A DNA stretch of 64,000 nucleotides, taken from contig JAQTZB010000001.1 of assembly GCA_028688015.1 (NCBI GenBank), forward strand, positions 227,663 to 291,662. The letters run 5' to 3'. Position numbers and translations under genes: made by a program. The DNA comes from Elusimicrobiales bacterium (GTDB lineage Bacteria; Elusimicrobiota; Elusimicrobia; Elusimicrobiales; UBA9959). Positions 8,818 through 17,215 of this stretch are shown here, piece after piece. The stretch's first letter is position 1, and each line of letters opens with the position of its first letter. The notes beneath the pieces are model-generated. The model was not told the origin of the DNA and ran no database searches. It worked only from the letters and a program-made list of their open reading frames with translations.

Positions 8818-9453
8818 ATGCCAGCCAGATTCAACCTTTACTCCGCCTGGATAGACCCCCAATTTTACGGCTGGGCCGCCGTCTTCGCGGCGGCGCTGCT
8901 GCTGCTGATCTACTCCCTCCGCCGCTACCGCGAGCTGGGGCGGGCCGCCGCCTTCGCCGGCGAGGAGCCGCTTCCCGAGCCGGAGGCCGAGCCTAACCCG
9001 TTCCTGGAGGAGCCGCCCGCCAGGCCCGCCCCCGAAGCCGAGGCCGGGCAGGAAGAGAAGACTTTGGTGCTGGCGCCCGGCGAGCAGCTGGCTTTCCTGG
9101 CCGCAGCGGAAACCGCCGCCGCTGAACCCGCCGCCGCGGAAGCGCCCGCCGCCGAGCCGGAACCCGCGATGCAGCCGGAGGCGCCTGCCCCGGCTCCAGA
9201 AGAGACCCCCGCCCCCGCCGCGGCCGCCGGGCCCGGCCACGCCGCCGCCGAGACTTTCGTGCGCGGCATCTACGCCGGCATCAACGACCTCGACGAGCGC
9301 ATGAAAACCATAGAGGCCGCGCTCTCCAAGGGCCACGTCAACACCGATTTCGCGGTTAAGTTCCTTGAGGACATGGTGCAGGACATGGAAAACCTGGACA
9401 AGTCCAAGATAAAGGCAAGGATCGAATACCTGCTCTCAGACCTGAAGAAGTAG
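8818..9453 (+). CDS. Membrane-anchored protein with Ala/Pro/Glu-rich linker
   Basis: I do not recognise a family. The 211-residue protein has one membrane segment at about residues 19-36. A long Ala/Pro/Glu-rich, probably disordered stretch covers about 40-145. A charged helical C-terminus (about 145-211) has heptad-like spacing and may be a coiled coil. It sits 13 bp downstream of the MBL-fold gene and 4 bp before the barrel/CsgG-like gene, so the three look co-transcribed. The layout suggests an inner-membrane anchor reaching through the periplasm or cytoplasm by a flexible linker, but topology is not determined. Confidence 0.6.
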   Translation: MPARFNLYSAWIDPQFYGWAAVFAAALLLLIYSLRRYRELGRAAAFAGEEPLPEPEAEPNPFLEEPPARPAPEAEAGQEEKTLVLAPGEQLAFLAAAETAAAEPAAAEAPAAEPEPAMQPEAPAPAPEETPAPAAAAGPGHAAAETFVRGIYAGINDLDERMKTIEAALSKGHVNTDFAVKFLEDMVQDMENLDKSKIKARIEYLLSDLKK

Positions 9454-9457
9454 TCAA

Positions 9458-10831
9458 GTGAAAAAATTCCTCCTCCCCCTGCTGGCGGCGGCGCTGGGCG
9501 CTGCCCCGGCGCAGGGAGGCCTTTTCCCGGAAGGCGCCTTCAGCGACGAAGCCCGCGGTCTGACCGGGGCGCAATTCCTGAAAGCGCCCCCGCACGCCCG
9601 CTTCGGCGCCCTCGCCGGCGCCGGGCTGGCTCTCTCCGGCGGCGAGTGCTACTTCCTCAATCCCGCCGGAGCCGCCGGCCAGCCCGCAGGGCTGGCCGTA
9701 ACCTGGGAGGCGCTGCTGGCGGGGTCCTCCCGCACCGGCCTCGTCTATTCCCGGCCCACGTCCAAAGGCGTGTTCTCCGGCGGCCTGGTCTATAATAATT
9801 CTTCGCCCGGGCTGGAAAAGCTCGACGGCGCCGGCGTGGGCGCCGGCGCGGACCTGACGGCCTACGACCTGGCGGCGGGCGCCGGCTGGGCGCGCCGCCT
9901 GGGTTGGGCGGACCTGGGCGTCGGCCTGAAGTACGTGAAGTCCCGGCTTGCCGAGGCCTCCGGGGCCACGGCCGCGCTGGACGCCGGCCTGGTCTTCCGG
10001 GAGCCCGCCCCGTCGCGCACCGAGCTGGCGCTTAGCCTCAGGAATTTCGGCCCGCCGCTGAAGCTGGGCTCGGAGAGCGCGCCGCTGCCCTTCGAGCTGG
10101 GAGGCGGCCTTAAGTGGAAGTACACGCCCGATTTTAATATCCTCGCCGAGGGCCGGCTGCCCGCGGACCACGCGCCTTACCTGGTGTTCGGCGCGGAGTG
10201 GTTCATGCCTTTTTCTGCCGGTGCGGGCCTGTTCCTCCGCTCGGGCATGAACTTCAGGAATTACGACGACCTCGGTGCCATGGGCGCGTTCGCCTGCGGC
10301 TTCGGCCTTAAGCTGGGCGGTCTTTCCGTGGATTACGCTTTCACCCCCTACGGTGACCTGGGCGCCGCGCACCGCATGACCGCGGGCCTGGCCTTCGGGC
10401 CTGTCCCCGCCGCCGCGGCCGCCCCCCCGCTTCCGCCCTCGGCGGCGCTGGCCGTGGCCGCGTTCACGGCGGGGCAGGGCGTGACGGAGACCGAAGCCGC
10501 CGTGATCCGCAACATGGTCGAGGACGCGCTGGTCAAGACCGGCAAGTTCAGGGTGGTGGAGCGCTCCAAGCTGGATTTCATCCTGGCGGAAAAAAAGCTG
10601 GCTTACGCCGGGCTTTCCGAGGAACGGACCGCCGCAGAGCTGGGCCGGGTTTCCGGCGCCGCGCTGGCAGTCTCCGGCTCGGTCACTAAGTATCCGGACG
10701 GCTATCTTATCCTGGCGCATTTGGTGGACGCGGCCTCCGCGGCGACCTTGCGCACCGAAACCGCCGCCGCGACGGAGGACTACCTCTTCCGCGACGCCGC
10801 CCGCCGCCTCGCCGCGGCGCTTTCCAAATAG
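9458..10831 (+). CDS. PorV-like beta-barrel fused to CsgG-like domain
   Basis: The 457-residue protein starts with a signal peptide (KKFLLPLLAAALGAAPAQG). About 300 residues of alternating Gly/aromatic beta strands follow, beginning with the ECYFLNPAGAAG motif typical of PorV/UPF0164-like outer-membrane proteins. From about residue 320 the sequence changes to a CsgG/FlgO-like domain: VEDALVKTGKFRVVERSKLD, then VSGSVTKY. The GTG at 9458 is the only start that keeps the signal peptide, though no strong ribosome site is visible. An outer-membrane barrel joined to a periplasmic CsgG-like fold could serve in secretion or surface assembly. That role is inference. Confidence 0.65.
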   Translation: MKKFLLPLLAAALGAAPAQGGLFPEGAFSDEARGLTGAQFLKAPPHARFGALAGAGLALSGGECYFLNPAGAAGQPAGLAVTWEALLAGSSRTGLVYSRPTSKGVFSGGLVYNNSSPGLEKLDGAGVGAGADLTAYDLAAGAGWARRLGWADLGVGLKYVKSRLAEASGATAALDAGLVFREPAPSRTELALSLRNFGPPLKLGSESAPLPFELGGGLKWKYTPDFNILAEGRLPADHAPYLVFGAEWFMPFSAGAGLFLRSGMNFRNYDDLGAMGAFACGFGLKLGGLSVDYAFTPYGDLGAAHRMTAGLAFGPVPAAAAAPPLPPSAALAVAAFTAGQGVTETEAAVIRNMVEDALVKTGKFRVVERSKLDFILAEKKLAYAGLSEERTAAELGRVSGAALAVSGSVTKYPDGYLILAHLVDAASAATLRTETAAATEDYLFRDAARRLAAALSK

Positions 10832-10839
10832 ACGATACC

Positions 10840-10889
10840 GCCAAGCCCGGCGCGGACCGCCCTGCGGCATCCGCGCGGCTTGGCCTTTT
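10840..10889 (+). terminator. Hairpin terminator between convergent genes
   Basis: The arms GCCAAGCC (10840-10847) and GGCTTGGC (10877-10884) pair. They enclose a second stem CGCGGA/TCCGCG, and CTTTTG follows. The element lies between the convergent plus-strand barrel gene and the minus-strand TPR gene. Confidence 0.65.
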
Positions 10890-10901
10890 GGGCAGAGCCG
10901 G

Positions 10902-11399
10902 TTATTTGGTTTCTTGCAGCTGCTGGATGCGGATGCGGTTGCGGGAGGTGGGCTCCAGCTTGTTGGCCATGCGCGCGGCTTCCAGCGCCTGCGCCTTTTC
11001 CCCCAGCTTGGCGTAAATGTCGCAGAGCCGGCCGTAGTAGGCGGCGTTGGCGGGGTCTTTGGAAATGTAGATGTTGACCAGCCGCACCTCGGCCAGCAGG
11101 CGGTGCCGGATCTTCTTGGCGTCCAGCTGGTAGACGCTCTCCTTGTAGAGGCAGAAGCCGGCCAGCGCCGTGACCAGGAACACGTTGAAGGTGGCTGCGG
11201 AGCCCGGCCACATTACGAATACGAGTATGTTGGCGAGGTAGACGAAGATCAGCGTTACGGCGCCGGCCAGGAAAGCGTCGCTGAACAGGATCGTGCCCTG
11301 GCCGTACTTCTTCTCGCGGCGCTCGATGATCCAGACCACGACCCAGGAATAGACCACCGCGAAGACGGTTGAATAAGCCAGGGCTTTAAGGAGCCACAT
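10902..11399 (-). CDS. Membrane protein with TPR-like C-terminus
   Basis: This 165-residue protein is of unknown function. Three hydrophobic helices lie at about residues 3-24, 42-65 and 70-88. A C-terminal soluble part (about 100-160) has a tetratricopeptide-like pattern (NAAYYGRLCDIYAKLG, ALEAARMANKLEP). The start at 11399 overlaps the stop of the inositol-monophosphatase gene by one base (TGATG), which fixes the start and shows translational coupling. It is last in a three-gene minus operon with a sugar-kinase-like protein and the phosphatase. Confidence 0.65.
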   Translation of the reverse strand: MWLLKALAYSTVFAVVYSWVVVWIIERREKKYGQGTILFSDAFLAGAVTLIFVYLANILVFVMWPGSAATFNVFLVTALAGFCLYKESVYQLDAKKIRHRLLAEVRLVNIYISKDPANAAYYGRLCDIYAKLGEKAQALEAARMANKLEPTSRNRIRIQQLQETK

Positions 11400-12190
11400 C
11401 AGCGCGCCGCCCCCAGCCGGCGGCGTATAACGCGCAGCATGGGCGCGTGCAGCCTGCCGTTGGTGGCCAGCGTCTCGGCGCCCAGCCCGGGGCCCACCCG
11501 CCACGGCTTACCCGAGAAATCGGTGGCCCTGCCGCCGGCCTCCTCCAGGATCACCTTGCCCGCCGCCACGTCCCACGGCTTCAGGCCGAACTCCCAGTAG
11601 CCGTCGGTGCGTCCGGCGGCCAGCCAGCACAGGTCCAGCGAGGCCGCGCCCATGCGGCGCACGTCGTGCGAGATGCGCATGAACTCGGAGAAGAAGCCGC
11701 AGTAAAAATCCGCGCGCTCCGCCCGGTCGTAGGCGAAGCCGGTCACCAGCAGCGACTTGTCCAGCGAGGGTGTACGGGTTACCCGCAGCCGCCGCCCGTT
11801 GACGAAGGCGCCGCCGCCCTTCGCGGCCAGGAACAGCTCGCCGCGGAAAGGGTCGCAGACGCCGCCGGCCTTCAGCACGCCGCGCTCCGCGAAACCGATG
11901 GAGACGGCGGCCGCCGGGAAGCCGTGCGCGTAATTGGTGGTGCCGTCAAGCGGGTCTATGATCCAGAGGCGGCCGTTGGGCGTTTCCTCCAGCGGGCTCT
12001 CCTCGGCCATGAAGCCGTCGTCCGGGAAGGCCCGTCGGATAACGGCCTTCACCGCTTTCTCCGAAGCCAGGTCAGCCGCGGTCAGCAGGTTCGCGCGGCC
12101 CTTCAGCCGGTAGCCCACCTTGCCGAACTTTTCCGCCAGTATCTTGCCGCCGGCCAGCGCCGCTTCCTTTAAAACCTTTAATTCTTTCAT
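11399..12190 (-). CDS. Inositol-1-monophosphatase family protein
   Basis: This Mg2+/Li+-type phosphatase (SuhB/IMPase fold, 263 residues) probably hydrolyses inositol phosphate or a related sugar phosphate. The metal motifs are present: EES near residue 70, WIIDPLDGTTNYAHG at about 85, and WDVAAGKVILEEAGG at about 205. Length and motif order are normal. Its ATG overlaps the end of the kinase-like gene by 4 bp, and its stop overlaps the next start by one base. Substrate among inositol phosphate, 3'-phosphoadenosine phosphate or fructose bisphosphate is not resolved by sequence. Confidence 0.88.
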   Translation of the reverse strand: MKELKVLKEAALAGGKILAEKFGKVGYRLKGRANLLTAADLASEKAVKAVIRRAFPDDGFMAEESPLEETPNGRLWIIDPLDGTTNYAHGFPAAAVSIGFAERGVLKAGGVCDPFRGELFLAAKGGGAFVNGRRLRVTRTPSLDKSLLVTGFAYDRAERADFYCGFFSEFMRISHDVRRMGAASLDLCWLAAGRTDGYWEFGLKPWDVAAGKVILEEAGGRATDFSGKPWRVGPGLGAETLATNGRLHAPMLRVIRRRLGAAR

Positions 12191-12996
12191 GATGCCTTTC
12201 TCCGTTGTAAAGCCAGCCTCGCCGCGGCCTGCTCCGCCGGCAGCGCCGCCTCCAGGAAACTGACGCGCCGCCCTTTAAGCGCAGCCCTGGCCGCCTTGAT
12301 AAAACCCTGCTTGAAATGAAAATGGCTTATCAGGCCTCCGGCCAGCGCCACCTTGACCGGTTTCCTGCCGCGGCCGGCCGCTTCTTTGAGCAGCGCGGCC
12401 AGTTCTTCCTGCGCCTGCGCCGCCAGGCGGGCTGCGTGCCCGTGGCCGTCCAGCGCCAGCAGCAGCAGCTTCTTGGCGTAGGCGGCCGAGCGGCCGTGGC
12501 CCAGGCCGGCGGCCTCGCGCAGGCGCCCGCGCAGCTTCAGGTACTGCCGGCCCAGCCAGCGGCCGGAGCCGGGGTCGCCGGAAACCGGGTTGAAGCCGCC
12601 GGTCTTGCGGTAGGCGCCCGGGCGCCCGCCGAAGACCACCGCGCCGGTGCCGGCTATCAGCAGCAGGCCGTCCTTTCCGCGGAAAGCCGCATAGTGCGCC
12701 GCTTCAGCGTCCGAGATCACCTGCTTTAAATTCAGTTTGCCGGCCAGCGCTTTGAACAGGAAGGCCTTCTTCCAGGGCCGGCTGAAGGCGCCCCGCGTGG
12801 CTATAACCAGCGGCGCCTGCGCCCCTCCGGGCCAGCGCGAGACCAGCGGCACCAGCTTTTTGGGCAGCGAGCGCAGCGGCTCGGTGCGCAAGCGCACGGC
12901 TTTTACCGGCCTCAGGCGCGCGTCCACCGCGGTAACCCTGGTCCAGGTGCCGCCTCTGTCCACTCCAACCGCCGCTATGCCGGGGATTTTGCCCAT
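12187..12996 (-). CDS. BadF/BadG-type ATPase, N-acetylglucosamine-kinase-like
   Basis: A 269-residue member of the ASKHA superfamily, in the BadF/BadG/BcrA group that includes N-acetylglucosamine kinases. It shows the phosphate-1 loop VGVDRGGTWTRV at residues 9-20 and the second phosphate loop LLIAGTGAVVFG near 110. An adenosine-type glycine segment VALAGGLISHF lies near 215. It is first in a minus operon with the phosphatase and TPR genes. A sugar or amino-sugar is the likely substrate. A second member of the family is at 41456-42364. Confidence 0.75.
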   Translation of the reverse strand: MGKIPGIAAVGVDRGGTWTRVTAVDARLRPVKAVRLRTEPLRSLPKKLVPLVSRWPGGAQAPLVIATRGAFSRPWKKAFLFKALAGKLNLKQVISDAEAAHYAAFRGKDGLLLIAGTGAVVFGGRPGAYRKTGGFNPVSGDPGSGRWLGRQYLKLRGRLREAAGLGHGRSAAYAKKLLLLALDGHGHAARLAAQAQEELAALLKEAAGRGRKPVKVALAGGLISHFHFKQGFIKAARAALKGRRVSFLEAALPAEQAAARLALQRRKAS

Positions 12997-13027
12997 ATTC
13001 GGTTATCTTGACGACGGAAACAGGTAA

Positions 13028-13528
13028 ATGATATCATATAAGAACAACAGCAGTCCTATGATCAAACAGTCAGACGGCGTAAGTCTCTCATCCGTAATAA
13101 CCCCCGAAACAGTAGTGTTCCTGGACGGGCCCCTCACTAAGGAGGGGGCCGTGCTCCGCCTTACCGAGGCCATGCTGCCCCAGGTCAAGGAGATCATAGA
13201 CCGCAAGGCCCTTTTCGACCGGGTGGCGGAGGTGGAGAAGCTCAACCAGGTGCTGGAGAGCGGCTTCTACATCCCGCACGCCAAGTTCCCGGAGCTGCAT
13301 AATTTCTTCGCCGTGCTGGGCATTTTTCCCGAAGGCTTTACCGATCCGGCCACCGGCCTGAAGGTCCGGGCGGCCCTGCTGCTGTTGTCCCCCCACAAGC
13401 CGGCCTATTTCCAGCTCCACCTCAACATGCTCTCCCGGCTCAGCCAGACTTTTCAGCCCGAGCTGATAGAAAAACTGGCCGCCCTGCGCGATCCTGCCGC
13501 CGTCGCTGCCCTGCTAAAGGGTAAGTAA
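13028..13528 (+). CDS. PTS EIIA (fructose/mannitol type)-like protein
   Basis: This 166-residue protein resembles the type-2 PTS IIA domain that carries phosphate on a histidine. The PHA motif (FYIPHAKFPELHNF, about residues 79-92) matches the phospho-His region, and secondary-structure spacing fits. No EIIB, EIIC, HPr or EI gene is nearby, so a regulatory (PtsN-like) role is more likely than sugar uptake. The start is uncertain: ATG 13028 follows AGGTAA, while an in-frame ATG at 13058 has no Shine-Dalgarno. It lies 71 bp ahead of the permease. Confidence 0.7.
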   Translation: MISYKNNSSPMIKQSDGVSLSSVITPETVVFLDGPLTKEGAVLRLTEAMLPQVKEIIDRKALFDRVAEVEKLNQVLESGFYIPHAKFPELHNFFAVLGIFPEGFTDPATGLKVRAALLLLSPHKPAYFQLHLNMLSRLSQTFQPELIEKLAALRDPAAVAALLKGK

Positions 13529-13599
13529 CCCCCCGCCCGCCGCCGTCGCGCCGGCCTTCCTGCCGGCCTTTATAAATATATATAATTGTCCTACAACAT

Positions 13600-15606
13600 A
13601 TGGTCCCTACGCATCCCAAATTTAAGCAAGTCTTCGTGCTGAGCACGGCCATGCTCAGCTTCATCTCCTTTTGGAAGGCCGCCTCCGTAGTGTTGTGCGA
13701 CTTCGGCTCCAGCGCTTATTACGCCGGCGGCATAGCCATGAAGGCCTTCGGTCCCGCCTTTCCCTGGTACATATTGGCGGTGATGCTCTTTGCCGGACTG
13801 ATGCTGGGCGTCTATACCGAGTCCTGCATCATGTTCGTGCGGGGCGGCGTTTACGTGGTGGTGCGCGAGGCCATGGGCAAGGTGATGGCCAAGTTCTCCG
13901 TTTCCGCCCTGGTTTTCGATTACGCGCTTACGGGCCCCATAAGTTCAGTGTCGGCCGGTCTTTACCTCGGCAGCCTGCTCTCTAATATCCTGCCGCTGCT
14001 GCATATAAATTGGCACGTGCCGGCCAGGGCTTTCGCGATGGCTTTCGCCCTGCTCGTCACCGCTTATTTCTGGCGGGAGAATATCCGCGGCATAGAGGAA
14101 TCAGCCGATAATAATTTCAAGATCATAGTTTTCGTCTCCGTAGTCGCCGTCCTGCTGCTGGGCTGGTCAGGCCTCACGCTTTACCAGCGGGGCTTCACTC
14201 TTCCTCCTTTCACGCCCGTGTTCTCGCAGGAAGCCCTGGGCTGGACGGTTCATTTCCCCTGGCTTAAAGCCGTAGGGTTTGTCGGCATTATCATTGCCTT
14301 CGGACATTCCATCCTGGCGCTCTCCGGTTTGGAGACGCTGGCGCAGGTCTATCGCGAGATAGAGGACCCGAAGGTCAAGAACCTCAAGAAGGCCGTGGTC
14401 CTGATCTTCGTATTCAGCGTGCTGTTCACCGGCCTGCTCACCTTTATTTCCGCCCTGATAATCCCGTCCGAACTTATCGCCGGCCAGTACGCGGAAAACC
14501 TGCTCAGCGGCCTGGCGATGGAACTGCAGGGACCGTACTGGGGCCGCCTCGGCATGCAGGTGCTGGTGGTGCTGTCGGGCGTGTTGATGCTCGTCGGGGC
14601 GGTCAATACCTCCTTCGTCGGCGCCAACGGGGTGCTTAACCGCGTGGCCGAGGACGGCATCCTGCACGACTGGTTCCGCCACCTGCACAAGAAATACGGC
14701 ACCACCCACCGGATAGTGAACATCATCGCCGTGATCCAGGTGCTGATCATACTGATCTCCGGCGGCGACATCTTCCTGCTGGGCGAGGCCTACGCCTTCG
14801 GCGTGCTGGCCAGCATGAGCTTCAATGTCATGTCCGTGGTGATACTGCGCTTCAAGCGGATGGAGGAGGAGCGGGAATGGATGTTCCCTTTCAACCTCAG
14901 GTTCGGCAACATTTATTTCCCGGTCGGTCTCCTGGCCATCCTGACGGTACTGCTTTCCGTCACGTTCATGAACCTGCTGACCAAGAAAGTGGCCACGATC
15001 GGAGGCCTTGTCTTCACTGCGGTCTTCTACGCGATCTTCCACGTCTCCGAGAGGATGAACGAGCGGAAAGCGCGCCTTTACGCCCCCGAAGAAGATACCG
15101 ACGAGAAGCTGAACCTCCGCAAGGAGGCCGATATCAACACGGTGGTGCCGGAACTCACCAAAGCCCGCCGCGTGCTGGTGCCGGTGCGCAACCCCAACAA
15201 CCTGGTGCACCTGGCCGCCGTGCTCGAGACGGCCGACGACGACACCACCGACATCATCGTGCTCTCCGCCAAGATCTCCAAGGGCATCCAGTCCGGGGGC
15301 GAGACCATGTCCGACGAGGACAAAGAAGTCTTCAGCGCGGTGGTGCTGCTGGCCGAGAAGTACGGCAAGACCGTCAAGCCCATTTTCGTTTTCTCCAACG
15401 ACCCGTTCCATTCCATGGCGCAGGTGGCGCAGGCCGCCGGCGTCGACGAGATAGTGATGGGCGTCTCCGGCTCCACCGGGGCCGAGGTGCAGCTGGAGCA
15501 CCTCGCGATGGCCTGGGGCATGGCCAAGAAGCCAGACGCGCCGGTCAAGCCGGTGCTGGCGAAGGTGGTCTGGCAGGGCCGCCAGATGACTTTCCAGCTT
15601 TCCTAA
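13600..15606 (+). CDS. APC-type permease with C-terminal UspA-like domain
   Basis: The 668-residue protein has about 12 membrane helices in the first 490 residues in an amino acid/polyamine/organocation transporter pattern (FWKAASVVLCDFGSSAYYAG, GLETLAQVYREIEDP). A soluble tail of about 150 residues follows (RRVLVPVRNPNNLVHL, then VDEIVMGVSGSTG). That tail matches the universal-stress-protein fold including the G-x-S/T loop. Transporters of this build occur in the family, and the tail may bind nucleotide and regulate flux. The substrate is unknown. A TATAAT-like box lies about 15 bp ahead of the ATG with no clear ribosome site. Confidence 0.82.
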   Translation: MVPTHPKFKQVFVLSTAMLSFISFWKAASVVLCDFGSSAYYAGGIAMKAFGPAFPWYILAVMLFAGLMLGVYTESCIMFVRGGVYVVVREAMGKVMAKFSVSALVFDYALTGPISSVSAGLYLGSLLSNILPLLHINWHVPARAFAMAFALLVTAYFWRENIRGIEESADNNFKIIVFVSVVAVLLLGWSGLTLYQRGFTLPPFTPVFSQEALGWTVHFPWLKAVGFVGIIIAFGHSILALSGLETLAQVYREIEDPKVKNLKKAVVLIFVFSVLFTGLLTFISALIIPSELIAGQYAENLLSGLAMELQGPYWGRLGMQVLVVLSGVLMLVGAVNTSFVGANGVLNRVAEDGILHDWFRHLHKKYGTTHRIVNIIAVIQVLIILISGGDIFLLGEAYAFGVLASMSFNVMSVVILRFKRMEEEREWMFPFNLRFGNIYFPVGLLAILTVLLSVTFMNLLTKKVATIGGLVFTAVFYAIFHVSERMNERKARLYAPEEDTDEKLNLRKEADINTVVPELTKARRVLVPVRNPNNLVHLAAVLETADDDTTDIIVLSAKISKGIQSGGETMSDEDKEVFSAVVLLAEKYGKTVKPIFVFSNDPFHSMAQVAQAAGVDEIVMGVSGSTGAEVQLEHLAMAWGMAKKPDAPVKPVLAKVVWQGRQMTFQLS

Positions 15607-15621
15607 ACACAGAGAGGGACT

Positions 15622-16167
15622 ATGGCGATAAGGCGCATCTGCAAATACGGCGAGAAGATACTGGACAAGAAGACCAGGACGGTCGTCTTCTCGGAGCTTA
15701 AGAAGGACCTGCCCGCCCTGCTGGCGGACATGTTCGAGACCATGGACGCGGTCGGCGGGGCCGGCCTCGCCGCCAACCAGATCGGCCTCGACCTCCGCCT
15801 GGCCGTGATCAAGATCCAGCGCGAGAACGAGGAGCCGCTCAGCCTCGTCATCATCAACCCGGAGATGGTGGAGAAGTCCGGCGCCATGTACGAGGACGAG
15901 GGCTGCCTCTCCTTCCCGGGGCTTTTCGCCAAGATCCGCCGCGCCGCCAAGGTCAAGGTGCGCGCCCTCAACGAGAAGGGCCTGCCGATAGAGATCAACG
16001 CCGAGGGCCTGTTCGCCAAGGCGCTGCAGCACGAGATGGACCACCTCGACGGCATCACTTTCATCGGCCGCCTGCCGCTGATGTCCCGCCTGAAGCTGAA
16101 ACCCGCGCTGATGAAGCTGCGGGGCCAGTGGAAGAAGATAGACGAGAGCAAGATGAAGCCGATGTAG
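15622..16167 (+). CDS. def: Peptide deformylase
   Basis: This enzyme removes the N-formyl group from nascent proteins using a Fe2+/Zn2+ centre. All three motifs are present in the 181-residue product: GAGLAANQ (about 48-55), EGCLSFPG (about 93) with the metal Cys, and QHEMDHLDG (about 138) with the two metal His and catalytic Glu. It lies just after the permease (15-bp gap, AGAGAGGGA ribosome site) and 38 bp before fmt. That is the usual def-fmt pairing for formylmethionine handling. Confidence 0.96.
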   Translation: MAIRRICKYGEKILDKKTRTVVFSELKKDLPALLADMFETMDAVGGAGLAANQIGLDLRLAVIKIQRENEEPLSLVIINPEMVEKSGAMYEDEGCLSFPGLFAKIRRAAKVKVRALNEKGLPIEINAEGLFAKALQHEMDHLDGITFIGRLPLMSRLKLKPALMKLRGQWKKIDESKMKPM

Positions 16168-16205
16168 CGGAGCCGGGAGCGCGGCCGTTTTCCCCCTGTC
16201 ACTGA

Positions 16206-17159
16206 ATGTCTAAATTGCGCATAGTCTTTCTTGGTACGCCCGACATCGCCTGCGGCTTTTTAAGCCGCGCGGCCGCCTCCGGCAACGAGGTCGTCGGCGT
16301 CATCTCCCAGCCCGACAGGGCCGCCGGGCGCGGCATGCAGCTGTGCTGCGCGCCGGTAAACGCGCTGGCCGGCCGCCTGTGCCTGCCGGCCTACAAGCCC
16401 GCCAGTAAACAGGAGCTGCACTCCGTGATAGCGGAGCTCAAGCCCGACCTCGGTGTGGTGGTCGCCTACGGGCGGCTGATCCCGGAGGAAACGCTGGCGC
16501 TGGCGAAGCACGGCTTTCTCAACGTCCATTTTTCGCTGCTGCCCAGGTACCGCGGCGCCGCGCCGGTGCAGTGGGCGCTGCTGAACGGCGAGAAGGTCAC
16601 AGGGGTCACGCTGTTCTGGCTGGACAAGGGGATGGATACCGGTCCCGTGTTCCTGCGCCGCGAGGTGCCTGTGTCAGGTTCCGACGACGCTGCCTCGCTG
16701 TTCGCCCGCCTGTCCGCCGTAGGAGAGGAATTGCTGGGCGAGGGCCTGGCTAAAATAGCCGCGGGCGACATTCTGCGCGAGCCCCAGGCCGGGGAGCCGT
16801 CGCTGGCACCCAAGCTGCTGCCCTCCCACGCGAAGATGGATTTTTCCCGACCCGCCCCGGAGCTGCTGGGGCAGGTGCGCGGACTCGCCTGCGGCCCGCG
16901 CCCCCGCTTTACGCTGCCTCAGCCGGGCCGCCTGCTCACGGTGCAGGTGCTGGCCGCCGAAGCCGCGCCGGAGGCCGCGGGAGCGGCCGCGCCGGGCACG
17001 GTGCTGTCCGTTGAGCCCGGCGGCGGCTTTGTTGTAAAATGTGGCGTCGGAGGCCTGCTTTTAAAGACCGTTAAGCCCGAGGGTAAAAAGGAAATGCCGG
17101 CCGCCGATTTCCTCAACGGCCTGCGCCTGAAGCCCGGAGACAGGCTGGTCTGGATTTAG
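16206..17159 (+). CDS. fmt: Methionyl-tRNA formyltransferase
   Basis: This enzyme transfers a formyl group from 10-formyl-tetrahydrofolate to initiator Met-tRNA. The 317 residues include the N-terminal Rossmann-like domain (RIVFLGTPD at 4-12) and the catalytic region NVHFSLLPRYRGAAP at about 106-120 with Asn, His and the following Asp (DKGMDTGP). A C-terminal OB-type domain follows from about 205. Length is typical. It follows def, and the folate genes at 50 kb would supply its cofactor. Confidence 0.95.
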   Translation: MSKLRIVFLGTPDIACGFLSRAAASGNEVVGVISQPDRAAGRGMQLCCAPVNALAGRLCLPAYKPASKQELHSVIAELKPDLGVVVAYGRLIPEETLALAKHGFLNVHFSLLPRYRGAAPVQWALLNGEKVTGVTLFWLDKGMDTGPVFLRREVPVSGSDDAASLFARLSAVGEELLGEGLAKIAAGDILREPQAGEPSLAPKLLPSHAKMDFSRPAPELLGQVRGLACGPRPRFTLPQPGRLLTVQVLAAEAAPEAAGAAAPGTVLSVEPGGGFVVKCGVGGLLLKTVKPEGKKEMPAADFLNGLRLKPGDRLVWI

Positions 17160-17215
17160 GTCAGGTAAAGCCGGGCGGCCGAAACCGCCCTGAACGAAGC
17201 GAAGGGTGTGACCAT

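Noticed and set aside
14167-16044. 625-residue minus-strand frame opposite the permease and def genes
   Set aside because: Low-complexity His/Gln/Arg composition with no motif; the plus-strand genes are certain.
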